Positions 1 to 5,572 of a stretch of DNA of 10,662 nt are shown one piece after another. The stretch covers positions 5,408 to 16,069 of the forward strand of contig PBXE01000046.1 in NCBI GenBank assembly GCA_002727485.1, in the 5' to 3' direction. Position numbers and translations under genes: made by a program. The stretch comes from Methanobacteriota archaeon. GTDB taxonomy: Archaea; Thermoplasmatota; Poseidoniia; Poseidoniales; Poseidoniaceae. Below the pieces are notes generated by a model that searched no databases, had not been told where the DNA came from, and was given only the letters and a program-made list of their open reading frames with translations. Positions within the stretch are counted from its first letter, which is position 1; each line of letters begins with the position of its first letter.

Positions 1-1
1 A

Positions 2-1003
2 ATAAAAGCCTCATTACTGATAATTGATTCAGCTTCTAGTGACAATACAGTGGAATTAATCAATGGATGGATAGCAGAAAATAAATCTAGATTTCAATCT
101 ATTCACCTCATTGAAATGCAAGAGAGATTAGGAAAGACGCCCGCTGTACATCGTGCATTGAGTCATTTATCAAAGCAGAAATTTGACGGATTAATTTTGA
201 TGACCGATGCTGATGCAACCATTACAGAGAACAGTATTGAGAGAATGTATGGATGGTTTGCTGATTCTACTATTGGAGCGGTTGGGGCTAAGGCGATTAG
301 AAAGCGTAGTATTAGCTCTGAACGTCAATATAGAGGCATGTTTGAAACTATTCGATTGGGAGAATCTAATTTTGACAGCACACCTTTTCTCGAAGGATCT
401 TGTATGATGTGGAGGTCAAACGCGTTTGATATCTCCGAACTGGACTCCACCTCAAATGCAGATGATGCACAAATTGCTACTGGCGTTAGACTATCTGGAT
501 TGAAATCAATATTTGATGATAAGGCTTCTTTCACAGACATCGCTCCTCCAACTATCGAGGGTCAAAGAAGGCAGAAGATAAGGAGGGCCCAAGGTTTGCA
601 GAGACTGCTTAGGCGGCAGAAAAACAATCTAAAAATCCGCTCATCATCTAAATTTAGAAGGATTTTCAAAAGACAAAATTATTTTCATAATTATTCCCCG
701 TTCTTGGCTTTAGGGGCTGGCCTATGTGCTTTATCAAGATGGTTCTTAGTCGGAATAAGTGGTATGCCTACGGGAAATGAAGCGATTATACATGCCTCAT
801 TAGGAGTTGTAGAATTGTTTTGTCTAACTTCATGGTTATGTACCAGGCAAGGGATTACTTTGCCTCTGTTAGGTAAAATTGGTAATATACTAACAGGTCT
901 CGAATACTTACTTATTGCCAGAATAAATTCAATAAGAGGAATTTCTTCTCACATTTGGGATCAGCATACTGATACTAGAGACTTAATTAGAAGTAAAAAA
1001 TAA
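2..1003 (+). CDS. Family 2 glycosyltransferase with C-terminal membrane segments (5' end outside window)
   Basis: The frame is open from the left edge, so the N-terminus is missing; 333 residues are visible. The fold is GT-A family 2, which transfers a sugar from a nucleotide-sugar donor. Visible motifs, numbered from the first visible residue, are the N-terminal nucleotide-binding strand and loop IIDSASSDNT (7-16), the metal-binding DAD of LMTDADA (69-71), the EGSCMMW acceptor region, a DD pair before a QxxR-like basic stretch (about 154-198), and two or three hydrophobic segments near 230-310. This order (DxD, DD, Q/R-rich, membrane helices) resembles processive, membrane-bound synthases of the hyaluronan/cellulose type. 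Non-processive lipid-linked transferases also share it. It probably builds a surface glycan or glycolipid at the cytoplasmic membrane face. The substrate cannot be read from the sequence. Confidence 0.85.
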   Translation: MKASLLIIDSASSDNTVELINGWIAENKSRFQSIHLIEMQERLGKTPAVHRALSHLSKQKFDGLILMTDADATITENSIERMYGWFADSTIGAVGAKAIRKRSISSERQYRGMFETIRLGESNFDSTPFLEGSCMMWRSNAFDISELDSTSNADDAQIATGVRLSGLKSIFDDKASFTDIAPPTIEGQRRQKIRRAQGLQRLLRRQKNNLKIRSSSKFRRIFKRQNYFHNYSPFLALGAGLCALSRWFLVGISGMPTGNEAIIHASLGVVELFCLTSWLCTRQGITLPLLGKIGNILTGLEYLLIARINSIRGISSHIWDQHTDTRDLIRSKK

Positions 1004-1014
1004 AATTAAAAAAA

Positions 1015-1046
1015 GCCCCCCTGAGGACCGAAGTCCTCAGGAGGGC
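1015..1046 (-). terminator. Hairpin plus T-run ending the pilin transcript
   Basis: Arms at 1015-1028 and 1033-1046 form a 14-base-pair stem with one mismatch. Read on the minus strand, the loop is C(TTCG)G, the exceptionally stable cUUCGg tetraloop, and the stem is followed at once by a run of T (complement of 1008-1014). This is the layout of an intrinsic terminator for the pilin gene. On the plus strand the hairpin lies just after the glycosyltransferase stop but has no good T-run behind it, so its main direction is probably minus. Confidence 0.75.
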
Positions 1047-1098
1047 AGTTATATTCCTCAGAATATATTCATCTTTAATTAGGCTGTATTACCTATCT

Positions 1099-1581
1099 TC
1101 ACTCCATAGCGATACTGGAAGTATCTAGAGTAACGCCGTCACGGTCGTTCAAGATAGTTACAGTAACTGTACATGTGGTAACTGCGTCACCGTTGCTGTC
1201 AGTTCCACAACCTTGGGTTGTGATTGTTACAGCGTCACCGACGGTCCAAGCAGAGCCTGATTCGTCGTAGCATGGTGTGTTGTCACTGTTTGCATTGCAA
1301 GCTTCAGCAGTTTCTGCAGCAGCTTGGCCAATAGCGACCTTAATCTTTGCAGATGCCCAACCTAGGTCTCCGCCTTGGTCCATGGTAACTACAACTTCGT
1401 CAGCGCCAGCGCCATCTGCTCCACTAAAGGAGTAGAGTGCTAGATCACCGTCGGTGTTGCTCTCTGCTAGATTTGCGGCCCATACATATAGTACACCGGC
1501 CAATACCACAGTAATTGCAACCATCAAGATAGTAGCAATGACTGGGCTTACAGCTTCATCATTTCTTGTTTCGTTTTTCAT
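1099..1581 (-). CDS. Archaeal type IV pilin (class III-type prepilin)
   Basis: This is a 160-residue pilin-like protein. A short charged leader (MKNETRNDEA) is followed by VSPVIATILMVAITVVLAG and VLYVW, the signature of the archaeal type IV pilin N-terminal family (PF07790/DUF1628). A prepilin peptidase would cleave near the leader/VSP boundary, and the hydrophobic helix would form the filament core. The remaining 120 residues are Ala/Asp/Thr-rich and acidic and carry four cysteines (95, 104, 125, 137), enough for two disulfides outside the cell. The ATG at 1581 is chosen because GGAGG lies 8 bases upstream; an ATG five codons earlier would place its own start inside that SD. The gene has its own TATA box and terminator and a higher G+C than its neighbours (32 of 60 by hand count at 1381-1440), which suggests a strongly expressed structural subunit. 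Adhesion or surface attachment is likely but not shown. Confidence 0.85.
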   Translation of the reverse strand: MKNETRNDEAVSPVIATILMVAITVVLAGVLYVWAANLAESNTDGDLALYSFSGADGAGADEVVVTMDQGGDLGWASAKIKVAIGQAAAETAEACNANSDNTPCYDESGSAWTVGDAVTITTQGCGTDSNGDAVTTCTVTVTILNDRDGVTLDTSSIAME

Positions 1582-1589
1582 ATTTTTGT

Positions 1590-1594
1590 CCTCC
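1590..1594 (-). promoter_or_regulatory. Shine-Dalgarno site of the pilin gene
   Basis: The minus strand reads GGAGG with 8 bases to the ATG at 1581. This fixes the start at 1581 rather than at the in-frame ATG at 1596, whose codons would overlap the site. Confidence 0.75.
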
Positions 1595-1607
1595 ATACCC
1601 GTTGCCG

Positions 1608-1621
1608 GGAGAAATTTCTCC
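1608..1621. promoter_or_regulatory. Perfect 14-base palindrome at the predicted pilin transcript start (possible operator)
   Basis: GGAGAAATTTCTCC equals its own reverse complement over all 14 bases. It lies about 25 bases downstream of the TATA box centre and 27 bases upstream of the pilin ATG, so it covers the expected transcription start. A dimeric regulator bound there would block initiation. In RNA it could also form a short hairpin in the leader. The binding role is inference. Confidence 0.45.
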
Positions 1622-1633
1622 ACCGCTACCGTC

Positions 1634-1642
1634 ATATATAAT
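1634..1642 (-). promoter_or_regulatory. TATA box of the pilin gene
   Basis: The minus strand reads ATTATATAT, a good archaeal TATA element. Its centre near 1638 predicts a transcript start near 1612, giving a leader of about 30 bases that contains the GGAGG site. Confidence 0.6.
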
Positions 1643-1759
1643 CTTGGTGCCGATGAATGTCGCAAATTTGCCCAAAAACCGCGATACTGCGCGCTTATGC
1701 CAGATGTTTTTTTGCCGCCGCTGAGTGGAGCATACCATTTGTAAACCGCAATCTGAAAG

Positions 1760-1870
1760 AAAAAATAACATTTTATCCAGCCTCGCGGCTGTAGGGAAAT
1801 TGAGGTGAACAGGGTGAGAGTAACGCAGAGGGGATGGGATGCACTCAACAGAACTTCTACAGCCCCGTTC
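1760..1870 (-). ncRNA. Possible small structured RNA or leader upstream of the pilin gene
   Basis: The gap 1582-1978 has no convincing protein gene. On the minus strand a TATA-like element (1892-1899) predicts a start near 1870. The RNA would begin close to GGCUGUAG (1864-1857), which pairs perfectly with CUACAGCC (1794-1787). Inside, UUGAGUG (1848-1842) pairs with CACCUCAA (1807-1800), leaving one bulged base. The 3' strand of the outer stem can instead form a small hairpin, CAGCC-GCGA-GGCUG (1791-1778), with a GNRA loop. A run of six T (1765-1760) follows 12 bases later. The element could be an sRNA of about 110 nt, or a leader with alternative pairings. It matches no RNA family I recognise, and such pairings can arise by chance. 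Confidence 0.3.
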
Positions 1871-1891
1871 ATTACTGACCAAGAGTTGATA

Positions 1892-1899
1892 GTTTATAT
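1892..1899 (-). promoter_or_regulatory. TATA-like element ahead of the possible small RNA
   Basis: The minus strand reads ATATAAAC preceded by A, similar to an archaeal TATA box. It would start transcription near 1870, just before the first arm of the stem described at 1857-1864. It lies beyond the T-rich end of the upstream aminopeptidase transcript. Confidence 0.35.
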
Positions 1900-1953
1900 T
1901 GATTATTGAGCGAAAATCAAGGAAAACTGTGTTGTTGTAGTAAACTCATTTGG

Positions 1954-1970
1954 AAAAAATATTTTAAAAT
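1954..1970 (-). terminator. T-rich end of the helicase-to-aminopeptidase cluster
   Basis: Just after the aminopeptidase stop (1979-1981), the minus strand has the palindrome ATTTTAAAAT (1961-1970) and then a run of six T (1959-1954). Archaeal transcription commonly ends on T tracts, and nothing coding follows for several hundred bases. Confidence 0.45.
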
Positions 1971-1978
1971 GTTATTTT

Positions 1979-2992
1979 TCACTCAACTGTTAGAATCTCA
2001 GGTCCACCTTCTGAAACATATACTGTATGTTCAAATTGACATATATTCCCTTGATCAGCACATGCCAATACATGGTATGTTTCCAAGAATCTAATACTAA
2101 TCAATTTCTTAACCAGCGCATTCCATTTACTTTGGCGGCTTTCTTCATCAGCATCTGGAAATGGTTTTTCTAACATCGGATATGCCCACCTTTCAGCGAA
2201 AGGAAGCGTAGAATATCTTTCTTCTAAATTTCTGGCCAGTTGCGCTCCAAGAGGCTTCAACTGCCCCTTTGATCTTGCTTTTCTAGAAGTAGTAAGGCCA
2301 GTCAATCGATAAATATTTGATGAATTAGACTGGCCGAGATTCTTGATCAGTCCTGATTTTCCTGTTGTGTTAAATGGTTCAATAGCATAAACGGAACCTT
2401 CCTCTACAACACCTTTGAAGCCTCTATTATCTGGGCCACAGGCGTATGAAGGTACGGAGACACCAGCATGAAGTTCCCATGGTTTTAATTGATGACCACA
2501 TAGATTTCTAATCGGTTGGAAACCAGCATCTATTGAAGGTTGAGCAGCGGCTGCACCAACCTTGTGCCATGGAGTACCAGGGTGTAGCATCTCAATAGCA
2601 GCATCTCTAGCTTCTTTAGCAGCCTTAATTTGTTCAGTATGATTATTAGTATTTCCAACTTCAATGGTTAATGCATTGTCTCCTATATGTCCTTTAATGT
2701 GAACGCCATAGTCGATTTTTACACAATCACCTTTACTCAATGTCATATCCCCATCCCATTCTTCAACAGGGGAAACATTGTGATCTGTAGTGAAATGAGC
2801 AGCTAAATCATTTACAGCAATAGTTCCAGGGAATGCAGGTTTACCGCCATGGCGATGAATGAACCTTTCAGCTGCTTCTATGATTTCGTGAAAAGTAGCA
2901 CCGGGTACGATTTTTTCTTTCATAGCCTCGAGAGTTCTGCGAGCAACATGCCCAGCGTCACGCCAATATTTTAGCGTATTTTCCTCATCCAT
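1979..2992 (-). CDS. map: Methionine aminopeptidase, type II (archaeal/eukaryotic form)
   Basis: This cytosolic metallopeptidase (337 residues) removes the initiator methionine from nascent proteins. The pita-bread fold motifs are all visible. PAFPGTIAVNDLAAH ends in the catalytic His66. The metal ligands are Asp94 (VKIDYG), Asp105 (IGDNA), His167 (NLCGHQ), Glu205 (AIEPF) and Glu321 (QFEHT). The helical insert before the last ligand, including LPFAERWAYPML, marks type II rather than bacterial type I. The protein is somewhat longer than the roughly 295 residues usual in archaea. The start at 2992 is chosen because the protein then begins just before the conserved N-terminal helix; it overlaps the end of the YrdC-domain gene by 22 bases, suggesting translational coupling. 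No clear SD is seen. An upstream in-frame extension to 3052 would lie wholly inside the neighbouring gene and looks spurious. Confidence 0.93.
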   Translation of the reverse strand: MDEENTLKYWRDAGHVARRTLEAMKEKIVPGATFHEIIEAAERFIHRHGGKPAFPGTIAVNDLAAHFTTDHNVSPVEEWDGDMTLSKGDCVKIDYGVHIKGHIGDNALTIEVGNTNNHTEQIKAAKEARDAAIEMLHPGTPWHKVGAAAAQPSIDAGFQPIRNLCGHQLKPWELHAGVSVPSYACGPDNRGFKGVVEEGSVYAIEPFNTTGKSGLIKNLGQSNSSNIYRLTGLTTSRKARSKGQLKPLGAQLARNLEERYSTLPFAERWAYPMLEKPFPDADEESRQSKWNALVKKLISIRFLETYHVLACADQGNICQFEHTVYVSEGGPEILTVE

Positions 2993-3579
2993 GCCATCAC
3001 GTCTGCTCGAGGTACAACGCCCTCTCTCATAATGGTTACCGAGAATCCACAACTTTCTGATTCATTTTTATCAATAGATAATATCGTGCTACCCTTACCT
3101 CCTGGACAGGTGCCTTCTAGCACAAAATCACTACTTAGTTCAATTGACTTTGCTGCAATTGAGACAATATTACTGGGTTCAACACCACTTGGATTTGCAC
3201 TTGTAGCAGTGACCGGGCCAACAGCTTCGGCTAACATTCTAGCCACAGGGTTAGAAAAAACTCTAATTGCGACTCTATTTCCACCTAATCGGGAGTCTAA
3301 TTTTTCTTTGGCATCTAGAATTAAAGTAATACTACCCAAAGGAAAATTTTCAAGCAGAGTTTTAGCAAAATTTGGGACTTCAACTAAATCTTCTGCTTGT
3401 TGTAAGGAAAAAACACCTAGGCTGACAGGCTGATCTTCAGAGCGTTTCTTTAATGAAAATAATTTATCCAATCCTTTTTTACTCGGTAAACTTCCAAGTC
3501 CCGGCAATGTCGAAGTTGGGTAAGCAACAACTCCTCCTGATTCAAGATGTTCAATCAGTTTAATTGAAATTTGATCCAT
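2971..3579 (-). CDS. YrdC-domain L-threonylcarbamoyladenylate synthase (TsaC/Sua5 family)
   Basis: This 202-residue protein is a single YrdC domain, without the extra C-terminal domain of Sua5. The family makes threonylcarbamoyl-AMP from threonine, bicarbonate and ATP, the first step of t6A synthesis at position 37 of ANN-decoding tRNAs. Visible features are GGVVAYPTSTLPGLG (15-29), the Lys44-x-Arg46 pair (LKKRSEDQP), VAIRVFSNP (103-111), TSANPSG (126-132) and GSTIL (163-167). The usual PT(D/E)TxYGLG is altered here: the acidic residue is Ser and Tyr-Gly is replaced by Pro-Gly. The substrate loop may therefore differ, and YciO-like divergence is possible. The K-x-R and SAN motifs are intact, so activity is likely. 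The ATG at 3579 lies 4 bases after the stop of the small upstream gene, and the 3' end overlaps the aminopeptidase gene. Confidence 0.87.
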   Translation of the reverse strand: MDQISIKLIEHLESGGVVAYPTSTLPGLGSLPSKKGLDKLFSLKKRSEDQPVSLGVFSLQQAEDLVEVPNFAKTLLENFPLGSITLILDAKEKLDSRLGGNRVAIRVFSNPVARMLAEAVGPVTATSANPSGVEPSNIVSIAAKSIELSSDFVLEGTCPGGKGSTILSIDKNESESCGFSVTIMREGVVPRADVMAWMRKIR

Positions 3580-3583
3580 GCTC

Positions 3584-3859
3584 TCACTGTAAAGTAGTCC
3601 ATTCTAAAACATGTTTTTTAGCAACTTCAGCAGCAAGTTCCTTATCTTCGGTTTTCACTAGTAATTTGCCGCTAGGGTATAGCGTTAGGTCACATGGTCC
3701 TGTAAATGTCCAGCATAATCGATTTCTAATACCGACTTCGTATCCATCAGATTCAATTCGCGCACCAACAACATCCAAGTCAATACTATCAATTCCCTCT
3801 AAGTCAATTTGCCATGCAGCGCGATTACCACAGAGTTCCATTACAAAACCATCAGACAT
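3584..3859 (-). CDS. Small conserved-looking protein of unknown function (91 residues)
   Basis: I do not recognise this protein. It is 91 residues and alternates short predicted strands, with three cysteines (in ELCGN, RLCW and GPCD) and a C-terminal half that reads CDLTLYPSGKLLVKTEDKE followed by an amphipathic helix. A strand, a turn with PSGK, a strand and a helix recall small alpha/beta RNA- or protein-binding modules and very distantly half of a TBP-like fold, but this is only impression. The ATG at 3859 is chosen because GAGGTG stands 5 bases upstream; the alternative GTG at 3880 overlaps the previous stop and has no SD. It sits in a co-directional cluster, 17 bases after the proline-rich gene and 4 bases before the threonylcarbamoyl-AMP synthase gene, so it is probably co-expressed with translation-related genes. 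Confidence 0.75.
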   Translation of the reverse strand: MSDGFVMELCGNRAAWQIDLEGIDSIDLDVVGARIESDGYEVGIRNRLCWTFTGPCDLTLYPSGKLLVKTEDKELAAEVAKKHVLEWTTLQ

Positions 3860-3864
3860 TTTTA

Positions 3865-3870
3865 CACCTC
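3865..3870 (-). promoter_or_regulatory. Shine-Dalgarno site of the 91-residue protein gene
   Basis: The minus strand reads GAGGTG with 5 bases to the ATG at 3859. It decides between this start and the GTG at 3880 that overlaps the preceding stop codon. Confidence 0.7.
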
Positions 3871-3876
3871 TAAAAT

Positions 3877-4968
3877 TCACATCGGCGGCCTAGGAGGTTT
3901 TTTAGAATTAGGAGGGCCTTTTGGTGGCTTTTTTGGACCCTTGCTTGGTGGGCCAGAAGGAGGACCAGATGGTGGGCTAGAAGGTTTAGCCGATGGAGGG
4001 CCAGAAGGTGGGCTAGACGGAGGACTGGATGGTTTTTCAACAGTTTCTACTGCCTCATTGTCTTCACTCGATTCAACAGTTTCAATTTCAGTTTTGATTG
4101 GCAATGGTGGCGGCGTTGATGCAGTAATTACTGAACTCGGTGCATCTTCGACAGTTTGCTGTGATGAATCAGTATTAGGAGAATCTAAAGATTTAGAGAA
4201 TGATAGTAAATCTGAGGAGTTAGTCTCTTGCTCAACAACAGGTTGTGAGGTTTGTTCAACAATATTAGGTTCTACGGAGTTAAGAGCCAAATCATTTTCT
4301 TGTACTGGAGGTGGCGTTGAAAGCAAAGGATCATTACTTTTCCAAGGAGGTGTTCTTACCTCATCATCCTCTACTTCTGGAGCTTTTCCGACAGAAATAG
4401 CGGTAGCACCTCCAGCAGCATTCTCTCCAAAATATGATGTCATTTTGATTTCAGATGAATCAATAATACCTCTTTCTTCAATATTGCCAAAATCGCCCAA
4501 ATCTTCGCCGAAAGCGTTCGAGAATAGACCAGCACCAATAGAATTTTTCACAACTCTTCCCTCCTCAGCCTCAAAACAGAAATCTGCGTCATAAGGTCCT
4601 AGGTCAAGACTAATACTCCCCGAGCGAATCATAAAAGTCCAGTTGCCACTTTCCAGTGGAAATTCAAAAGTAAATTTTCTAGTTAGGCCGGGGCCTAGAG
4701 ATGTAATTCCCTCTTCCGATTCAACCTTTCTTTTATCGCTAGTCTGGATAAAAATTTCCAATCCTCCAACAGGAATGGCAGATTCATTTGAAATTTCAAC
4801 AGAGACTAAGACCACATCTTGGTCATCATCATCAATTTCCATTTTTGCAAGCAATAGGCGGCTTTCAAGCGGTGAAACTCTTTGGAAGTGCTCTTCTGAC
4901 ATATGTCCCGCCCAAACCCCACTAGAAGCAGTTATACTTGAACTAAATGTTTTTTTTGAAACTTGCAT
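3877..4968 (-). CDS. Protein with predicted beta-rich N-terminal domain, acidic linker and proline-rich basic tail
   Basis: This 363-residue protein belongs to no family I can name. Residues about 30-135 alternate polar and hydrophobic residues in several probable beta strands (VVLVSVEISNES, VGGLEIFIQTS, RKFTFEFPLESGNWTFMIRSG), suggesting an immunoglobulin-like sandwich. Residues about 190-312 are acidic and Ser/Thr-rich, so probably disordered. From 313 to the end the chain is built of PPSGPPS-type units and then becomes Lys/Arg-rich (KGPKKPPKGPP, ending RPPM). Such a tail can form a polyproline II helix and bind proteins or acidic surfaces. No signal peptide or membrane segment is visible. 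The ATG at 4968 overlaps the stop of the RDD gene by one base (TGATG), so coupled translation is likely; Met23 is an alternative start. Its neighbour suggests a partner for the RDD membrane protein, which is inference. Confidence 0.8.
   Translation of the reverse strand: MQVSKKTFSSSITASSGVWAGHMSEEHFQRVSPLESRLLLAKMEIDDDDQDVVLVSVEISNESAIPVGGLEIFIQTSDKRKVESEEGITSLGPGLTRKFTFEFPLESGNWTFMIRSGSISLDLGPYDADFCFEAEEGRVVKNSIGAGLFSNAFGEDLGDFGNIEERGIIDSSEIKMTSYFGENAAGGATAISVGKAPEVEDDEVRTPPWKSNDPLLSTPPPVQENDLALNSVEPNIVEQTSQPVVEQETNSSDLLSFSKSLDSPNTDSSQQTVEDAPSSVITASTPPPLPIKTEIETVESSEDNEAVETVEKPSSPPSSPPSGPPSAKPSSPPSGPPSGPPSKGPKKPPKGPPNSKKPPRPPM
3895..4034 (-). repeat. Degenerate repeats encoding the PPSGPPS tail
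   Basis: On the plus strand this stretch is a run of imperfect units such as GGAGGGCCAGAAGGTGGGCT. Read on the minus strand they encode the proline-rich tail, with PPSGPP or PPSSPP repeated. Slippage or unequal exchange could change the copy number. Confidence 0.65.
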
Positions 4969-5534
4969 CAACGTAATTTTTGCCGAGTTTCAACAGGTAG
5001 CGACCAGTCTACAGCTGCAACTGTGTGATTTTTTAGATCTAGGGCGGTTCTGTATTCAGCATTTTTTGAACGGGCTGCCAAAGAATCTCTAAGTCCGAAC
5101 CAAAGAGGCCCAATAATCGGTAGAAGGTACAAAAGTTTACCAAATGCTCTAGGGCCCCAATGATGTATCTCAATAGCAGTACCATTATCATGGACAATAG
5201 CAATACGGAACGCTCGTTGGCCAAACGAACGCCCTAGACTTCTACCAGAATATTTCCAATAGAGATAGAAAGAGGTGAAGAAAATCAGCCATGTAACGAT
5301 AAAAGGGAATACATAATCAACAGATTCGGTAAGATAATTCCAACTGATTAAAACGCTGAGAAATTTGAATCTGGTAACTACTTCTAAAACTAAAGTAACC
5401 ATTACCACATCTAGCATGAATGCGCCAATTCTTTTCCAGAGTGGGGCTATTAACATGCCTTCAGGAGCACTAGCAAGAACCGCTTGAGCTAGAGTTCCTC
5501 CGCCTTGATGGACTTCAACAACACTATCGGCCAT
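4968..5534 (-). CDS. RDD family membrane protein
   Basis: This is a 188-residue membrane protein. RDD proteins are named for conserved Arg, Asp and Asp residues: here Arg35 and Asp42 in APLWKRIGAFMLDVV, and an Asp in the C-terminal region near YRTALD (166). The family signature SGRSLGRSFGQRAFRIAIV (96-114) and the downstream FGKLLYLLP segment are also clear. About three hydrophobic segments are visible (near 37-53, 74-93 and 132-146). The role of the family is poorly defined; some members are linked to ion transport. The N-terminal 28 residues, which include a GGG stretch, are probably cytoplasmic. The ATG at 5534 has no SD, but a TATA-like element about 30 bases upstream predicts an almost leaderless message. 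The gene lies 38 bases after the helicase gene and is fused by a one-base overlap to the proline-rich protein gene. Confidence 0.85.
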   Translation of the reverse strand: MADSVVEVHQGGGTLAQAVLASAPEGMLIAPLWKRIGAFMLDVVMVTLVLEVVTRFKFLSVLISWNYLTESVDYVFPFIVTWLIFFTSFYLYWKYSGRSLGRSFGQRAFRIAIVHDNGTAIEIHHWGPRAFGKLLYLLPIIGPLWFGLRDSLAARSKNAEYRTALDLKNHTVAAVDWSLPVETRQKLR

Positions 5535-5560
5535 GTATGGGGGTAGAGGGTGTGGTTTGT

Positions 5561-5567
5561 CAATATA
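5561..5567 (-). promoter_or_regulatory. Possible internal promoter for the RDD gene
   Basis: The minus strand reads TATATTG in the 38-base gap after the helicase gene. A start about 25 bases downstream falls near 5538, only a few bases before the ATG at 5534. That would fit a leaderless transcript and the absence of an SD site there. Confidence 0.35.
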
Positions 5568-5572
5568 CGCAT

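Noticed and set aside
1061..1070. Palindrome GAATATATTC between the pilin stop and the terminator hairpin
   Set aside because: It is only 10 bases and A+T-rich, so chance is likely, and its position after a stop codon gives it no clear regulatory target.
1643..1725. GATGA and CTGA elements as a possible C/D box RNA on the plus strand
   Set aside because: The boxes are poor matches, about 70 bases apart, and no inner C'/D' boxes or kink-turn stem could be found.
1582..1872. An open frame that extends the pilin upstream to 257 residues
   Set aside because: The extension matches no family, the archaeal prepilin leader must be short, and the TATA box, palindrome and SD all lie inside it.
1906..2094. 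A 62-codon plus-strand open frame
   Set aside because: It overlaps the end of the aminopeptidase gene in antisense, has no SD or promoter, and encodes no recognisable motif.
3809..4594. A long plus-strand open frame rich in Gly (GGPEGGPDGGLEGL)
   Set aside because: It is the antisense of the PPSGPPS coding repeats of the minus-strand gene and has no independent start signals.
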